From assembly GCF_000719285.1 (NCBI RefSeq), contig NZ_JOFS01000046.1, positions 8,666 to 72,665 on the forward strand: a DNA stretch of 64,000 nt, read 5' to 3'. Below the pieces are notes generated by a model. That model was not told where the DNA came from. It did no database searches and saw only the letters and a program-made list of their open reading frames with translations. Shown in pieces: positions 9,444 through 17,067 of this stretch. Made by a program: the position numbers and the translations under genes. This DNA is from Streptomyces bicolor (lineage in GTDB: Bacteria; Actinomycetota; Actinomycetes; Streptomycetales; Streptomycetaceae). The stretch's first letter is position 1. Every line of letters starts with the position of its first letter.

Positions 9444-10636
9444 GCGCCGTGACCGTGCTCGCCGACGACGCCGAGGCCCTCGCCGTCGCCGCCGAACTGG
9501 CCGCGGACTTCCGCAAGGGCGCCGCCGAGCGGGACGCCCGGCGGCGGCTGCCGCATGCGGAACTGGAGCGGCTGTCCGCGTCCGGGCTGCTCGGGGTGAC
9601 GGTGCCCGCCCAGTTCGGTGGCGCGGACGTCCGTACGGAGACACTCGCGGAGATCTTCCGGCTGCTGGCCTCCGCCGACGCCAGCCTCGCCCAGATACCG
9701 CAGAGCCACTTCGTGTACGTCAATGTGCTCCGCCGGCAGGGGACACAGGCGCAGCAGGAGTTCTTCCTCGGCGAGGTACTGGCCGGGAAGCGGTTCGGCA
9801 ACGCCCAGTCCGAGGCGGGCACCAGCCATGTGCAGGACATCCGTACACGGCTCGCACGGCGCCCCGACGGGGCATACGTCCTCGACGGCGTCAAGCACTA
9901 CTCCACCGGCGCCCTGTTCGCCGACTGGATTCCCGTCCTCGCCCGCGCCGACGACGACAACCTGCACGTGGCGTACGTACCGCGCGACGCGCCCGGCCTC
10001 ACGGTCGTGGACGACTGGGACGGCATGGGGCAGCGCACCACCGCCAGCGGAACGGTCCGCCTGGACTCGGTGCCCGTGCCCGCCGACCGGGTGGTGCCGC
10101 ACCACCTCACCTTCCGGGGGCCCCAAGTCCACGGTGCTATCGCCCAGTTGCTGCACGCCGCCATCGACGCGGGGATCGCCGCCGGGGCACTGGCCGAGGC
10201 CGTGGAGTTCGTCCGCACGAAGAGCCGTCCCTGGTTCGAGAGCGTCGACGAAGGCCACGCCACGGCCGCCGAGGACCCCCTGCTGATCCAGCGGTTCGGT
10301 GAACTGACGATCCGGGTACGGGCCGCTGACGCGTTGCTCGCCTCGGCCGCGAGGTCCGTGGACGCCGCCCGTGCCGACCTCACCGAAGCCTCGGCCGCCG
10401 AGGCGTCGATCGCGGTGGCTGCCGCCAAGGTGACGGCAGCGGAGGCGGCTCTGGAGGTCGGCAGCGCCCTCTTCGAGGTCTCCGGCACGCGCTCGGCGCT
10501 CGACTCCCTGGGCCTGCACCGCCATTGGCGTGACGCCCGTACCCACACCCTGCACGACCCGGCCCGCTGGAAGGTCCAGCACATCGGCCGCTACCTCCTC
10601 AACGGAATCAAGCCGCCCCGGCGCGGCCTTCTCTGA
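9440..10636 (+). CDS. sfnB: SfnB/MsuC-family acyl-CoA-dehydrogenase-fold monooxygenase
   Basis: This 398-residue protein has the acyl-CoA dehydrogenase fold as used by flavin monooxygenases for sulfur compounds. Visible segments are LERLSASGLLGVTVPAQFGG, SHFVYVNVLRRQG, AQSEAGTSHVQDIRTRLAR, GVKHYSTGALFADWIPVLAR, and the C-terminal RHWRDARTHTLHDPARWK, all typical of SfnB. The same family contains MsuC, which oxidises methanesulfinate to methanesulfonate with FMNH2. Given the order SfnG, reductase, this gene, SsuD, the MsuC reaction is the missing step and the likely role. It overlaps the reductase gene by 4 bases. Confidence 0.82.
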   Translation: MSAVTVLADDAEALAVAAELAADFRKGAAERDARRRLPHAELERLSASGLLGVTVPAQFGGADVRTETLAEIFRLLASADASLAQIPQSHFVYVNVLRRQGTQAQQEFFLGEVLAGKRFGNAQSEAGTSHVQDIRTRLARRPDGAYVLDGVKHYSTGALFADWIPVLARADDDNLHVAYVPRDAPGLTVVDDWDGMGQRTTASGTVRLDSVPVPADRVVPHHLTFRGPQVHGAIAQLLHAAIDAGIAAGALAEAVEFVRTKSRPWFESVDEGHATAAEDPLLIQRFGELTIRVRAADALLASAARSVDAARADLTEASAAEASIAVAAAKVTAAEAALEVGSALFEVSGTRSALDSLGLHRHWRDARTHTLHDPARWKVQHIGRYLLNGIKPPRRGLL

Positions 10637-10661
10637 CGAACGACCTGAACGGAGCCTCAAC

Positions 10662-11840
10662 GTGTCCCTCACCTTCCACTGGTTCCTGCCCACCAACGGC
10701 GACAGCCGCAATGTCGTCGGCGGCGGCCACGGCACTCCCGCCACGGCGTCCGGCCGTGACCGGCCGCCGACGGTCGCCTACCTCGGCCAGATCGCCCGCG
10801 CCGCCGAGGACCTGGGCTTCGTGGGCGCGCTGACGCCCACCGGCGCCTGGTGCGAGGACGCCTGGCTGACCACAGCCATGGTCAGCCAGCACACCGAGCG
10901 GCTGAAGTTCCTGGTCGCTTTCCGGCCCGGCTCCGTCTCGCCGACGCTCGCCGCGCAGATGGCGTCCACCTTCCAGCGGCAGACCGGCGGACGGCTGCTG
11001 CTGAACGTGGTGACGGGCGGGGAGAGCCGCGAGCAGCGTGCCTACGGCGACTTCCTCGACAAGGACGACCGTTACCGCCGTACCGGTGAATTCCTGCAGA
11101 TCGTCCGGGGGTTGTGGGAGGGCAAGGCCGTCGACCTCGTCGGCGAGCACCTCCAGGTCGAGGACGCGAAGCTGGCCCGGGTGCCCGACCCGGTCCCGGA
11201 GGTGTACTTCGGCGGTTCGTCGCCCATCGCGGGGGAGATCGCCGCGCGGCACGTCGACGTCTACCTCACCTGGGGTGAGCCGCCGGCCGCCGTGGCCGAG
11301 AAGATCGCCTGGATCCGGGCGCTGGCCGAGAAGGAGGGCCGCAGCGTCCGCTTCGGCATCCGGCTGCACGTCATCACCCGGGACACCGGCGAGCAGGCGT
11401 GGGCGGAGGCACGGCGGCTGCTGGAGGGCTTCGACGCGGAGACGGTACGGGCCGTGCAGGCCGGACTCGCCCGCAGCGAGTCCGAGGGGCAGCAGCGGAT
11501 GCTCGCGCTGCACGGCGGCGGCTCCGACGGCCTGGAGATCTACCCGAACCTGTGGGCCGGCATCGGGCTGGTGCGGGGTGGCGCGGGCACGGCGCTGGTC
11601 GGCAGCCACGACGAGGTCGCCGAGCGCATCGCCGAGTACCACCGGCTGGGCATCGACGAGTTCGTGCTCTCCGGCTACCCGCACCTGGAGGAGGCGTACT
11701 GGTTCGGCGAGGGCGTGCTGCCGCGGCTGGCGGCGCAGGGGCTGTGGAAGCATCCGTTCCGCGACGCGACGGCGGAACGGACCGGTGCTCAGGTGCCCTT
11801 CGTGGAGCGGGAATCGGCCACCGTGACGCGTATTCCCTAG
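10662..11840 (+). CDS. ssuD: FMNH2-dependent alkanesulfonate monooxygenase
   Basis: This 392-residue LLM monooxygenase starts at GTG (MSLTFHWFLPTNGDSRNVVG), which fits SsuD proteins better than the upstream in-frame codons that lie inside the previous gene. SsuD features include LTPTGAWCEDAWLTTAMVSQ, LKFLVAFRPGSVSPTLAAQM, GRLLLNVVTGGE, and FGGSSPIAGEIAARHVDVYL. It releases sulfite and an aldehyde from alkanesulfonates. With methanesulfonate it would finish the dimethyl sulfone route. It is 25 bases behind the SfnB/MsuC gene. Its stop codon lies in one arm of an inverted repeat, and a likely operator follows immediately. Confidence 0.9.
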   Translation: MSLTFHWFLPTNGDSRNVVGGGHGTPATASGRDRPPTVAYLGQIARAAEDLGFVGALTPTGAWCEDAWLTTAMVSQHTERLKFLVAFRPGSVSPTLAAQMASTFQRQTGGRLLLNVVTGGESREQRAYGDFLDKDDRYRRTGEFLQIVRGLWEGKAVDLVGEHLQVEDAKLARVPDPVPEVYFGGSSPIAGEIAARHVDVYLTWGEPPAAVAEKIAWIRALAEKEGRSVRFGIRLHVITRDTGEQAWAEARRLLEGFDAETVRAVQAGLARSESEGQQRMLALHGGGSDGLEIYPNLWAGIGLVRGGAGTALVGSHDEVAERIAEYHRLGIDEFVLSGYPHLEEAYWFGEGVLPRLAAQGLWKHPFRDATAERTGAQVPFVERESATVTRIP

Positions 11841-11844
11841 ATTT

Positions 11845-11861
11845 CCTATCGAATTACTAGG
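11845..11861. promoter_or_regulatory. 17-bp palindromic operator, copy 1 (candidate Rrf2 site)
   Basis: The sequence CCTATCGAATTACTAGG is an interrupted palindrome with outer half-sites CCTA and TAGG. It matches the site at 13821-13837 at all CCTA, GAATT and TAGG positions, and both copies continue with GAAG. It lies just upstream of a possible -35 (TTGACC at 11868-11873) of the second flavoprotein gene. A longer inverted repeat, TTCCCTAG (11833-11840) and CTAGGGAA (11857-11864), overlaps it. Confidence 0.55.
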
Positions 11862-11962
11862 GAAGTGTTGACCCTCGTCGGTGGAGCGAGTGAGGATGAC
11901 GCTGACCGGGTCGGCCGGACAGACCGGGGCCGTGTCGTCCTCTGCCTTGAAGGAAGTCCGCC

Positions 11963-13192
11963 ATGACGACTGCACCACCGGCCGCCAAGACGGTCGTAGC
12001 GGTGACCGGGCGACCCGACTGGCTGCACACAGCCCGCGAACTCGCCGACGACCTGGCCACGGACGCGGTGGAACGCGAGCAGGCCGGCAAGCCTCCGCTC
12101 GACGAGGTCGCCCGGCTGCGTGAGTCGGGGCTCCTGACACTGCTCGTGCCGACCGCACTCGGCGGCGGGGGAGCGGACTGGCGCACCGCCTACACGGTCG
12201 TCCGGATCGTCGCCGCGGCCGACGGCGCGGTGGGCCATCTGCTGGGCAGTCACTACTTCCTGTCCTACTGCGCCCGGTTCTTCGCCGGCCCCGACGGTGC
12301 CGCGCGGGTCGAGCGGGCGTTCGCGGCGGGGCAGTGGTGCTGGGGCGGCGGTATCGCCTCGCACGAACCGCCGCTCATGCTGACCCCGACGGCGGGTGGC
12401 TATCTGCTGGACGGCCACCAGCGGTACGGCACCGGAGTCGGGGTCGCCGACCGGCTGGTGGTCCGTGCCACCGTTCCCGGCACCGGTGAGCCCCTCGCCG
12501 TCCTCGTCGACCCTGCCCACCCGGGCCTGGTGAGCGGCAGCGGCGGCGAAACGTTCGGCCAGCGGCTGGCGGCGGCCGGCAGCGTGGGGTTCGACTCCGT
12601 GCCGGTCGCCGCCGACGACGTACTCGGCTCCCTCTCCCCGGACGAGGGAGCCCTGTCGCCCTTCGCGGGGCTCGCCGCGCCGACCGCACGGCTGGTCTCC
12701 GCCCAGTTCTGTCTCGGCGTCGCCGAGGGCCTGCTGGGTGAAGTCCGCGAACACGGACGGGCGGTGCGCAGCCCGTGGCAGCCCTTCTCGCCCCAGCCCT
12801 GGCCGGGCGGCCCGCCCCAGGACCCGTACGTGCTGACCGCGTACGGCGAACTGGCCGTCGCCGCACGGGCCGCAGCCGCCCTCGCCGACCAGGCGGTCGA
12901 CGCCCTGACGCACGGGCTCGCGCGGGGCGACGACCTCGACGACGAGGAGTGCGCGGAGACGGCCGTGCTGGCCGGCGCGGCCGAGGCCGCCGCCGCCCGG
13001 GCCGCGCAGGAGATCGCCACCCGTGCCCTGGACGCCGTAGGCGCGCCCGGCGCCTTCGCCCGGCACGGCCTGGACCGCTTCTGGCGCGACATCCGTAGCC
13101 ACACCCTGCGCGAGCCGGTCGCCCACCGGCTGCGCGAGGTCGGGGACTACTTCCTCAACGGCGCGCATCCCCCGTTCAGCCTGCCCGCGTGA
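11963..13192 (+). CDS. DszC/SfnB-like acyl-CoA-dehydrogenase-fold flavoprotein
   Basis: This 409-residue protein is a second, diverged member of the flavin monooxygenase branch of the acyl-CoA dehydrogenase superfamily. It shows LRESGLLTLLVPTALGGGGA, GHLLGSHYFLSYCARFFAGP, DGHQRYGTGVGVADRLVVRA, and RFWRDIRSHTLREPVAHRLR. The C-terminal RDIRSHTL motif is shared with DszC and SfnB rather than with true dehydrogenases. It probably uses FMNH2 from the SsuE-type reductase on an organosulfur substrate that is not identifiable here. It has its own promoter region with the palindromic operator and is separated from ssuD by 122 bases. The Rrf2 gene follows 50 bases later. Confidence 0.78.
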   Translation: MTTAPPAAKTVVAVTGRPDWLHTARELADDLATDAVEREQAGKPPLDEVARLRESGLLTLLVPTALGGGGADWRTAYTVVRIVAAADGAVGHLLGSHYFLSYCARFFAGPDGAARVERAFAAGQWCWGGGIASHEPPLMLTPTAGGYLLDGHQRYGTGVGVADRLVVRATVPGTGEPLAVLVDPAHPGLVSGSGGETFGQRLAAAGSVGFDSVPVAADDVLGSLSPDEGALSPFAGLAAPTARLVSAQFCLGVAEGLLGEVREHGRAVRSPWQPFSPQPWPGGPPQDPYVLTAYGELAVAARAAAALADQAVDALTHGLARGDDLDDEECAETAVLAGAAEAAAARAAQEIATRALDAVGAPGAFARHGLDRFWRDIRSHTLREPVAHRLREVGDYFLNGAHPPFSLPA

Positions 13193-13242
13193 CCACGGGC
13201 CCGGCGGGGAGTGCCGGCGCGACAGTGATGGATAATCTCGCT

Positions 13243-13701
13243 ATGCGGATCTCGGCGAGGGCGGACTATGCGGTGCGGGCGGCACTGGAGCTGGCCGCGG
13301 CAGGGGACGACACGTCGCTCAAGGCCGAGGCGATCGCCGAGGCGCAGGGCATCCCGCACAAGTTCCTCGAGGGCATCCTCGGCGACCTGCGCCGGGGCGG
13401 CCTCGTCGTCAGCCAGCGCGGCGGCAAAGGCGGCTACCGGCTCGCCCGCCCGGCGGACTCGATTCCCATCGCGGACGTGATCCGCGTGGCGGACGGCCCC
13501 CTGGTCTCGGTGCGCGGCGTACGCCCGCCCGACCTCTCTTACACCGGCCCCGCGGAGTCCCTGCTGCCGCTGTGGATCGCCGTACGCGCCAACGTCCGCA
13601 AGATCCTCGGCGAGGTCACCCTGGCCCATGTGGCCGCGGCCAAGCTGCCCGACGACGTACTGAGCCTCGCGGACGACCCCGAGGCCTGGACCAACCCCTG
13701 A
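13243..13701 (+). CDS. Rrf2-family transcriptional regulator without Fe-S cysteines
   Basis: This 152-residue protein begins MRISARADYAVRAALEL, the standard Rrf2 start, and has the winged-helix wing GLVVSQRGGKGGYRLARP. The whole sequence has no cysteine, so it cannot bind the Fe-S cluster of IscR or NsrR. It is closer in logic to CymR-type sulfur regulators. The ATG at 13243 is chosen because GATAAT lies 7-12 bases upstream, giving a leaderless transcript. Earlier in-frame starts (13189, 13228) would place that element inside the gene. It sits between the two copies of a shared palindrome and follows the sulfur genes on the same strand, so it is the likely local regulator. Confidence 0.85.
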   Translation: MRISARADYAVRAALELAAAGDDTSLKAEAIAEAQGIPHKFLEGILGDLRRGGLVVSQRGGKGGYRLARPADSIPIADVIRVADGPLVSVRGVRPPDLSYTGPAESLLPLWIAVRANVRKILGEVTLAHVAAAKLPDDVLSLADDPEAWTNP

Positions 13702-13820
13702 CCGGCTCCTCGACCGCTTCGCCGGACGGATTCACCCGACGGATTCACCGACCGGCGTCTCACCGTTCGGCGGCCCTCTTGACGCGGCTCGGATCCGGGC
13801 CGACACTCCAGTACGGGAAT

Positions 13821-13837
13821 CCTAGTGAATTGGTAGG
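13821..13837. promoter_or_regulatory. 17-bp palindromic operator, copy 2 (candidate Rrf2 site)
   Basis: The sequence CCTAGTGAATTGGTAGG has the same CCTA-GAATT-TAGG frame as copy 1 and is likewise followed by GAAG. It sits 5 bases before the ATG of the second leader peptide. A weak TTGACG (13779-13784), 17-base spacer and GACACT would place the start point just upstream of it, so a bound protein would block the transcript. Confidence 0.55.
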
Positions 13838-13842
13838 GAAGC

Positions 13843-13998
13843 ATGGGTCGCACCGCGCCGGACCCCGGCAGTGACACGGTCCGTGTCGCCGTCCGGCCGC
13901 TGCCCCTGCTGACCTCCCGCCGCCACATCGACCTCGAGCGTGTGTGCAGTGCGGCAAGTTCCCCGCACGGCGCGGGTGTCGCGACCGCCCGCCCCTGA
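13843..13998 (+). CDS. Second leader-type peptide of the sulfur locus
   Basis: This 51-residue ORF carries LTSRRHIDLERVCSAASS, clearly the same conserved core as the peptide at 7437 (RRHxDLxRV followed by Cys and Ser/Ala). It has one Cys codon after the core and a longer N-terminal extension, so the true start may be internal. No good ribosome site precedes the ATG at 13843. It lies directly behind the palindromic operator and 118 bases before the GST-like gene, which it probably controls. Its presence supports sulfur-linked regulation of that gene. The mechanism is inferred by analogy with cysteine-responsive attenuators. Confidence 0.55.
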   Translation: MGRTAPDPGSDTVRVAVRPLPLLTSRRHIDLERVCSAASSPHGAGVATARP

Positions 13999-14115
13999 AC
14001 CTCACGTATCGCGTCCCGGCCGCGAACCTCACCTCGCGCACCGCATCCCGGCCGCGCCGAAGCCGCCGCGCGCCATCGCCGTCGTATGCCCGTGACCGAG
14101 CACCCAGGGAGACGT

Positions 14116-14901
14116 ATGTCCGCCCCATCCCCGACGTCCGCCCCGTCCCCGACCGCCGTGCCGTCCTTCCGGAGCAGGATCGGCGGTGACGCGCGCAGCG
14201 GTTACTACGCCGCCCCCCGCCGCTACCGGCTCCACCTGGCCTCGTCGAGTCCGCGCTGTCTGAGCATCGCCGTCACCCACAGCCTGCTCGGCCTCGACGA
14301 CACCCTCCCGGTGACCCTGCTCCCCGCCGTGCCCGACGCCCCCGACGGTGGGCACGAGGAGCTGCGTCCGCTGTACGAGGCCAGTTCGCACCAGCATCCG
14401 GGACCGGCCGTGGCGCCGGTGCTCAGCGACGCCTGGACCGGCACCATCGTGAGCACGCATGCTCCCGACATCCTGCGGGACCTGGCCCGGCGGTTCGGCG
14501 GCGGTGGCCTCGACCTCTTCCCGCGCGGCGCCGAGGAGGCCGTCGAGAGCATCGGCCGCCTCTGCGAGCAGGACATCCTCGCATCCGCGCAGCCGGACGG
14601 CGGGGGGACGGTGCGCGACACCGCGCTCGCCACCCTGCTGCGCGCACTGGACACGCTGGAGCGGCGGCTCTTCTCCCAGCCGTATGTGCTGGGTGCCGAA
14701 CTCACCCTCGCGGACGTCGAGTTGTGGGTGACGCTGGTGCAACTGGACACCGTCCATCGCCTGCACCTGGACCCCGCCGTGGTGCACCGCGTCACCGACC
14801 ACCCGTACCTGTGGGCGTACGCCCGCCGGCTCGCGGCCCACCCGGCTTTCGGTTCCCACCTCGCCCCGGACAGCATCGCCTGCCGGTACTGGATGCTCTG
14901 A
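14116..14901 (+). CDS. GST-like protein related to glutathionyl-hydroquinone reductases, catalytic Cys replaced
   Basis: This 261-residue protein resembles the Xi-class GST/YqjG family. APVLSDAWTGTIVSTHAPDI corresponds to the VPVLWD-KTGTIV-N-SSEI block, and the C-terminal helices follow (LERRLFSQPYVLGAELTLAD). The usual active-site CPWA is replaced by SSSPRC (Ser45-Pro46), so the catalytic Cys position holds Ser, with a Cys at 48. Streptomycetes make mycothiol rather than glutathione, so the thiol used is unclear. The ATG at 14116 is chosen for its AGGGAG ribosome site; the ATG at 14086 has none. It lies behind a sulfur-type leader peptide and converges on the next gene. Confidence 0.72.
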   Translation: MSAPSPTSAPSPTAVPSFRSRIGGDARSGYYAAPRRYRLHLASSSPRCLSIAVTHSLLGLDDTLPVTLLPAVPDAPDGGHEELRPLYEASSHQHPGPAVAPVLSDAWTGTIVSTHAPDILRDLARRFGGGGLDLFPRGAEEAVESIGRLCEQDILASAQPDGGGTVRDTALATLLRALDTLERRLFSQPYVLGAELTLADVELWVTLVQLDTVHRLHLDPAVVHRVTDHPYLWAYARRLAAHPAFGSHLAPDSIACRYWML

Positions 14902-14910
14902 CCGCCCCGC

Positions 14911-16938
14911 CTACGCGGCCCGCTCCTGCGTCCGCATCCACAGACACAGGTGCCAGTCCTGGTCGTTGGCGAGGGGGTCGGCGCGGTGTGCCGCCCTGCC
15001 GTCGACCGTCGAGGGCATGACGAAGGCGCAGGTCGCGGAGCCGTCCTCGCGGTAGTTGGCCATGTTGGCGCGCAGGATCGCCTCGGCGAGCCGCTCGGTG
15101 TCGGCGGTGCGCAGAGCGGCCGGCAGACGCAGGAGGGTGGTGGCGGTCAGGACGCTCCAGTAGTGCGGGAAGACGTCGCCCCACATCCGGTCGGTGCCGA
15201 ACCAGTAGCCGTCCCAGTGGCGGATGGCGATGCCGTGCAGCCGGGCGTGGGGCTGCGGCCCGCCGAAGGCCAGCAGCCAGGGCAGGCGTTGGGTGACGGC
15301 GTCGAGGAAGACGGGGTCCCCGGTGAGGGTGTGGGCGTCGCAGAGGAGGTCGAGGAGCGGCGCCACGATGGACTGCTCGTAGTTGACCTCGTGGGCGGGC
15401 AGTCGCCTGCCCAGCCGCACGAACCGCCGTGCGCTGTCGACCAGTTGGTCGCGCAGGGCGGCCGCCCGTCCGGGCTGTCCCCAGGCGTCGAGGCTGTCGC
15501 AGACCGGGAGCGCCGCCGGAGAGAGCAGGATGGACAGATGGGCGGTGCCGCCGAGTTCGAGGTTGCGTTCGAGGACGCGGGCGGCGAGGTCGAGGTCGTC
15601 GTCCCTGCCGTGGACGAGGTGGCGGTCGTGGAAGAACCGGGCCAGCCACGGCGAGTCGTACAACCGGGGCCCGGTGTGCCAGGTCTGGGAGCCGCGGCGC
15701 GGGGCGGCGGTGTCGTCGAGCAGGTGGCGGCGGGCGAACCGCGACCAGCCCTCCAGCAGCGGGTCGATCTCGTCGGGGTCCGCCCAGCCGCGGGCCGCGG
15801 CGGCCTGGAGCAGCAGCGGCATGGCGATTCGCTCCGAGCCGTCCGTCCAGTCCGACCAGCCGTTCGTGGACCGGGTCAGGCCGGTGCGCGTGTCCACCGG
15901 CACGAAGGCGTGGGCGAGCGGACCGGGCCGCTCCAGGGCCCGCTGATGCCGGACGATGTACGCCACGCGGCGCCGGACCATCTCCTCCAGCGGCAGATGG
16001 AACAGCACCTCGGTGCGCGCTCCGTCCCCCACGTCCAGCAGGTAACTGCCGTGCCGGGAGGCGCGTACCCGGAAGCGGCCGTCCGTCTCCCGCTCCACCT
16101 TCACACCGGAGTCCGGACCGGACACCGAGGACGCCTCGACGACGATGGACTCCCCGACCTCGGCGGCGTAGGCGGAGAACACGGCCGGCGGCCTGGTCGC
16201 GGCGGTGAACTCCTCGGCCGACGCGTACCACCCCAGCACCCACTCCACGGCCGTCGACTCCCCGGCCGCCACCTGAAGCACCGGCTGGCCACCGAACGCC
16301 TCCGGGTTGTGCGCCTGATCGGTGACCAGCAGGACCAGGTGGCCGCGCACATGCGAGTTCGACACCTGGTTGCGCGACTCGACCGCGTAGCCGCGCACGG
16401 CCCCCTCCCGCACGACCAGGCCAAGGCACCGCCCGTCCCCCGACATCGGCTGCGCCAGCGCCCAGGCCCATGTCCCCCCGGTGAACAGGTGCGCGTGCAC
16501 CGCCTGCGCCAGGGACTCCTCGGCCGTGGTGTACAGGTCGGCGAAGGGGGTCTGGACGCCGAGCCCCGTGATCGTGAGCTGCTCCCGTGCCGTGTTCACG
16601 ACTGTGTACCGCTCGCGCAGCACGTCTCCGGCCACGCAGCGCCGCACCTCGACCCTGACCCCCGGGAGAGGTGTGTGCACCGCCTCCACGGCGCCGTCCA
16701 CGACACGCAGTTCGGTGGGCGTGTGCCAGCGGGCGCCGCCCCGGTCGGTGATCAGGTGCCCCGAGCCCCACTGGTGTTCCAGCGAGTGCCACTCGGTGAT
16801 GTCGGTGTCGAGCAGAAAACGCCGGGCCGGGTCTCGCTCGTCGACGAACCGCACAGGCGCGCCCGTCAGGGGGTCGAGCGTCGCGTGCCCGGAGCCGAAG
16901 GCCAGGACGCCGGGAAGCTGAGCATCAACAGACGGCAA
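14911..16938 (-). CDS. Six-hairpin glycosidase-like protein
   Basis: This 675-residue cytoplasmic protein (no signal peptide) has an N-terminal beta-rich part and a C-terminal alpha/alpha-barrel part. STNGWSDWTDGSERIAMPLL, the WHTGPRLYDSPWLARFFHDR segment and RHWDGYWFGTDRMWGDVFPH are the type of blocks seen in six-hairpin glycosidase-like proteins of Streptomyces. The substrate is unknown, probably a plant or microbial oligosaccharide. The start is TTG at 16938 with AAGGAG 9 bases upstream. A perfect LacI-type palindrome lies 32 bases upstream of the start, so it is likely repressed by a sugar-responsive LacI protein encoded elsewhere. Confidence 0.7.
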   Translation of the reverse strand: MPSVDAQLPGVLAFGSGHATLDPLTGAPVRFVDERDPARRFLLDTDITEWHSLEHQWGSGHLITDRGGARWHTPTELRVVDGAVEAVHTPLPGVRVEVRRCVAGDVLRERYTVVNTAREQLTITGLGVQTPFADLYTTAEESLAQAVHAHLFTGGTWAWALAQPMSGDGRCLGLVVREGAVRGYAVESRNQVSNSHVRGHLVLLVTDQAHNPEAFGGQPVLQVAAGESTAVEWVLGWYASAEEFTAATRPPAVFSAYAAEVGESIVVEASSVSGPDSGVKVERETDGRFRVRASRHGSYLLDVGDGARTEVLFHLPLEEMVRRRVAYIVRHQRALERPGPLAHAFVPVDTRTGLTRSTNGWSDWTDGSERIAMPLLLQAAAARGWADPDEIDPLLEGWSRFARRHLLDDTAAPRRGSQTWHTGPRLYDSPWLARFFHDRHLVHGRDDDLDLAARVLERNLELGGTAHLSILLSPAALPVCDSLDAWGQPGRAAALRDQLVDSARRFVRLGRRLPAHEVNYEQSIVAPLLDLLCDAHTLTGDPVFLDAVTQRLPWLLAFGGPQPHARLHGIAIRHWDGYWFGTDRMWGDVFPHYWSVLTATTLLRLPAALRTADTERLAEAILRANMANYREDGSATCAFVMPSTVDGRAAHRADPLANDQDWHLCLWMRTQERAA

Positions 16939-16969
16939 GGCAGTGGTCTCCTTCAGCCATGTCAGCGCC

Positions 16970-16987
16970 GTAGCAACCGGTTGCTAC
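16970..16987. promoter_or_regulatory. Perfect 18-bp palindrome, LacI-type operator
   Basis: GTAGCAACCGGTTGCTAC is a perfect inverted repeat centred on CG, the usual form of LacI/GalR-family operators. It sits just upstream of the six-hairpin glycosidase start on the minus strand. No LacI gene is present in the window. Confidence 0.65.
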
Positions 16988-17067
16988 ACGGCGCGCTGAA
17001 CAGCGTGGCTCCCGTCGCCGAGCCCGTCAATCCCCATGCGTGAGGTGCCGTGTTGTGGGACCCCGGC

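Noticed and set aside
14116..14901. A genuine glutathione transferase
   Set aside because: Streptomycetes do not normally make glutathione and the catalytic Cys is replaced, so only a GST-like fold is claimed.
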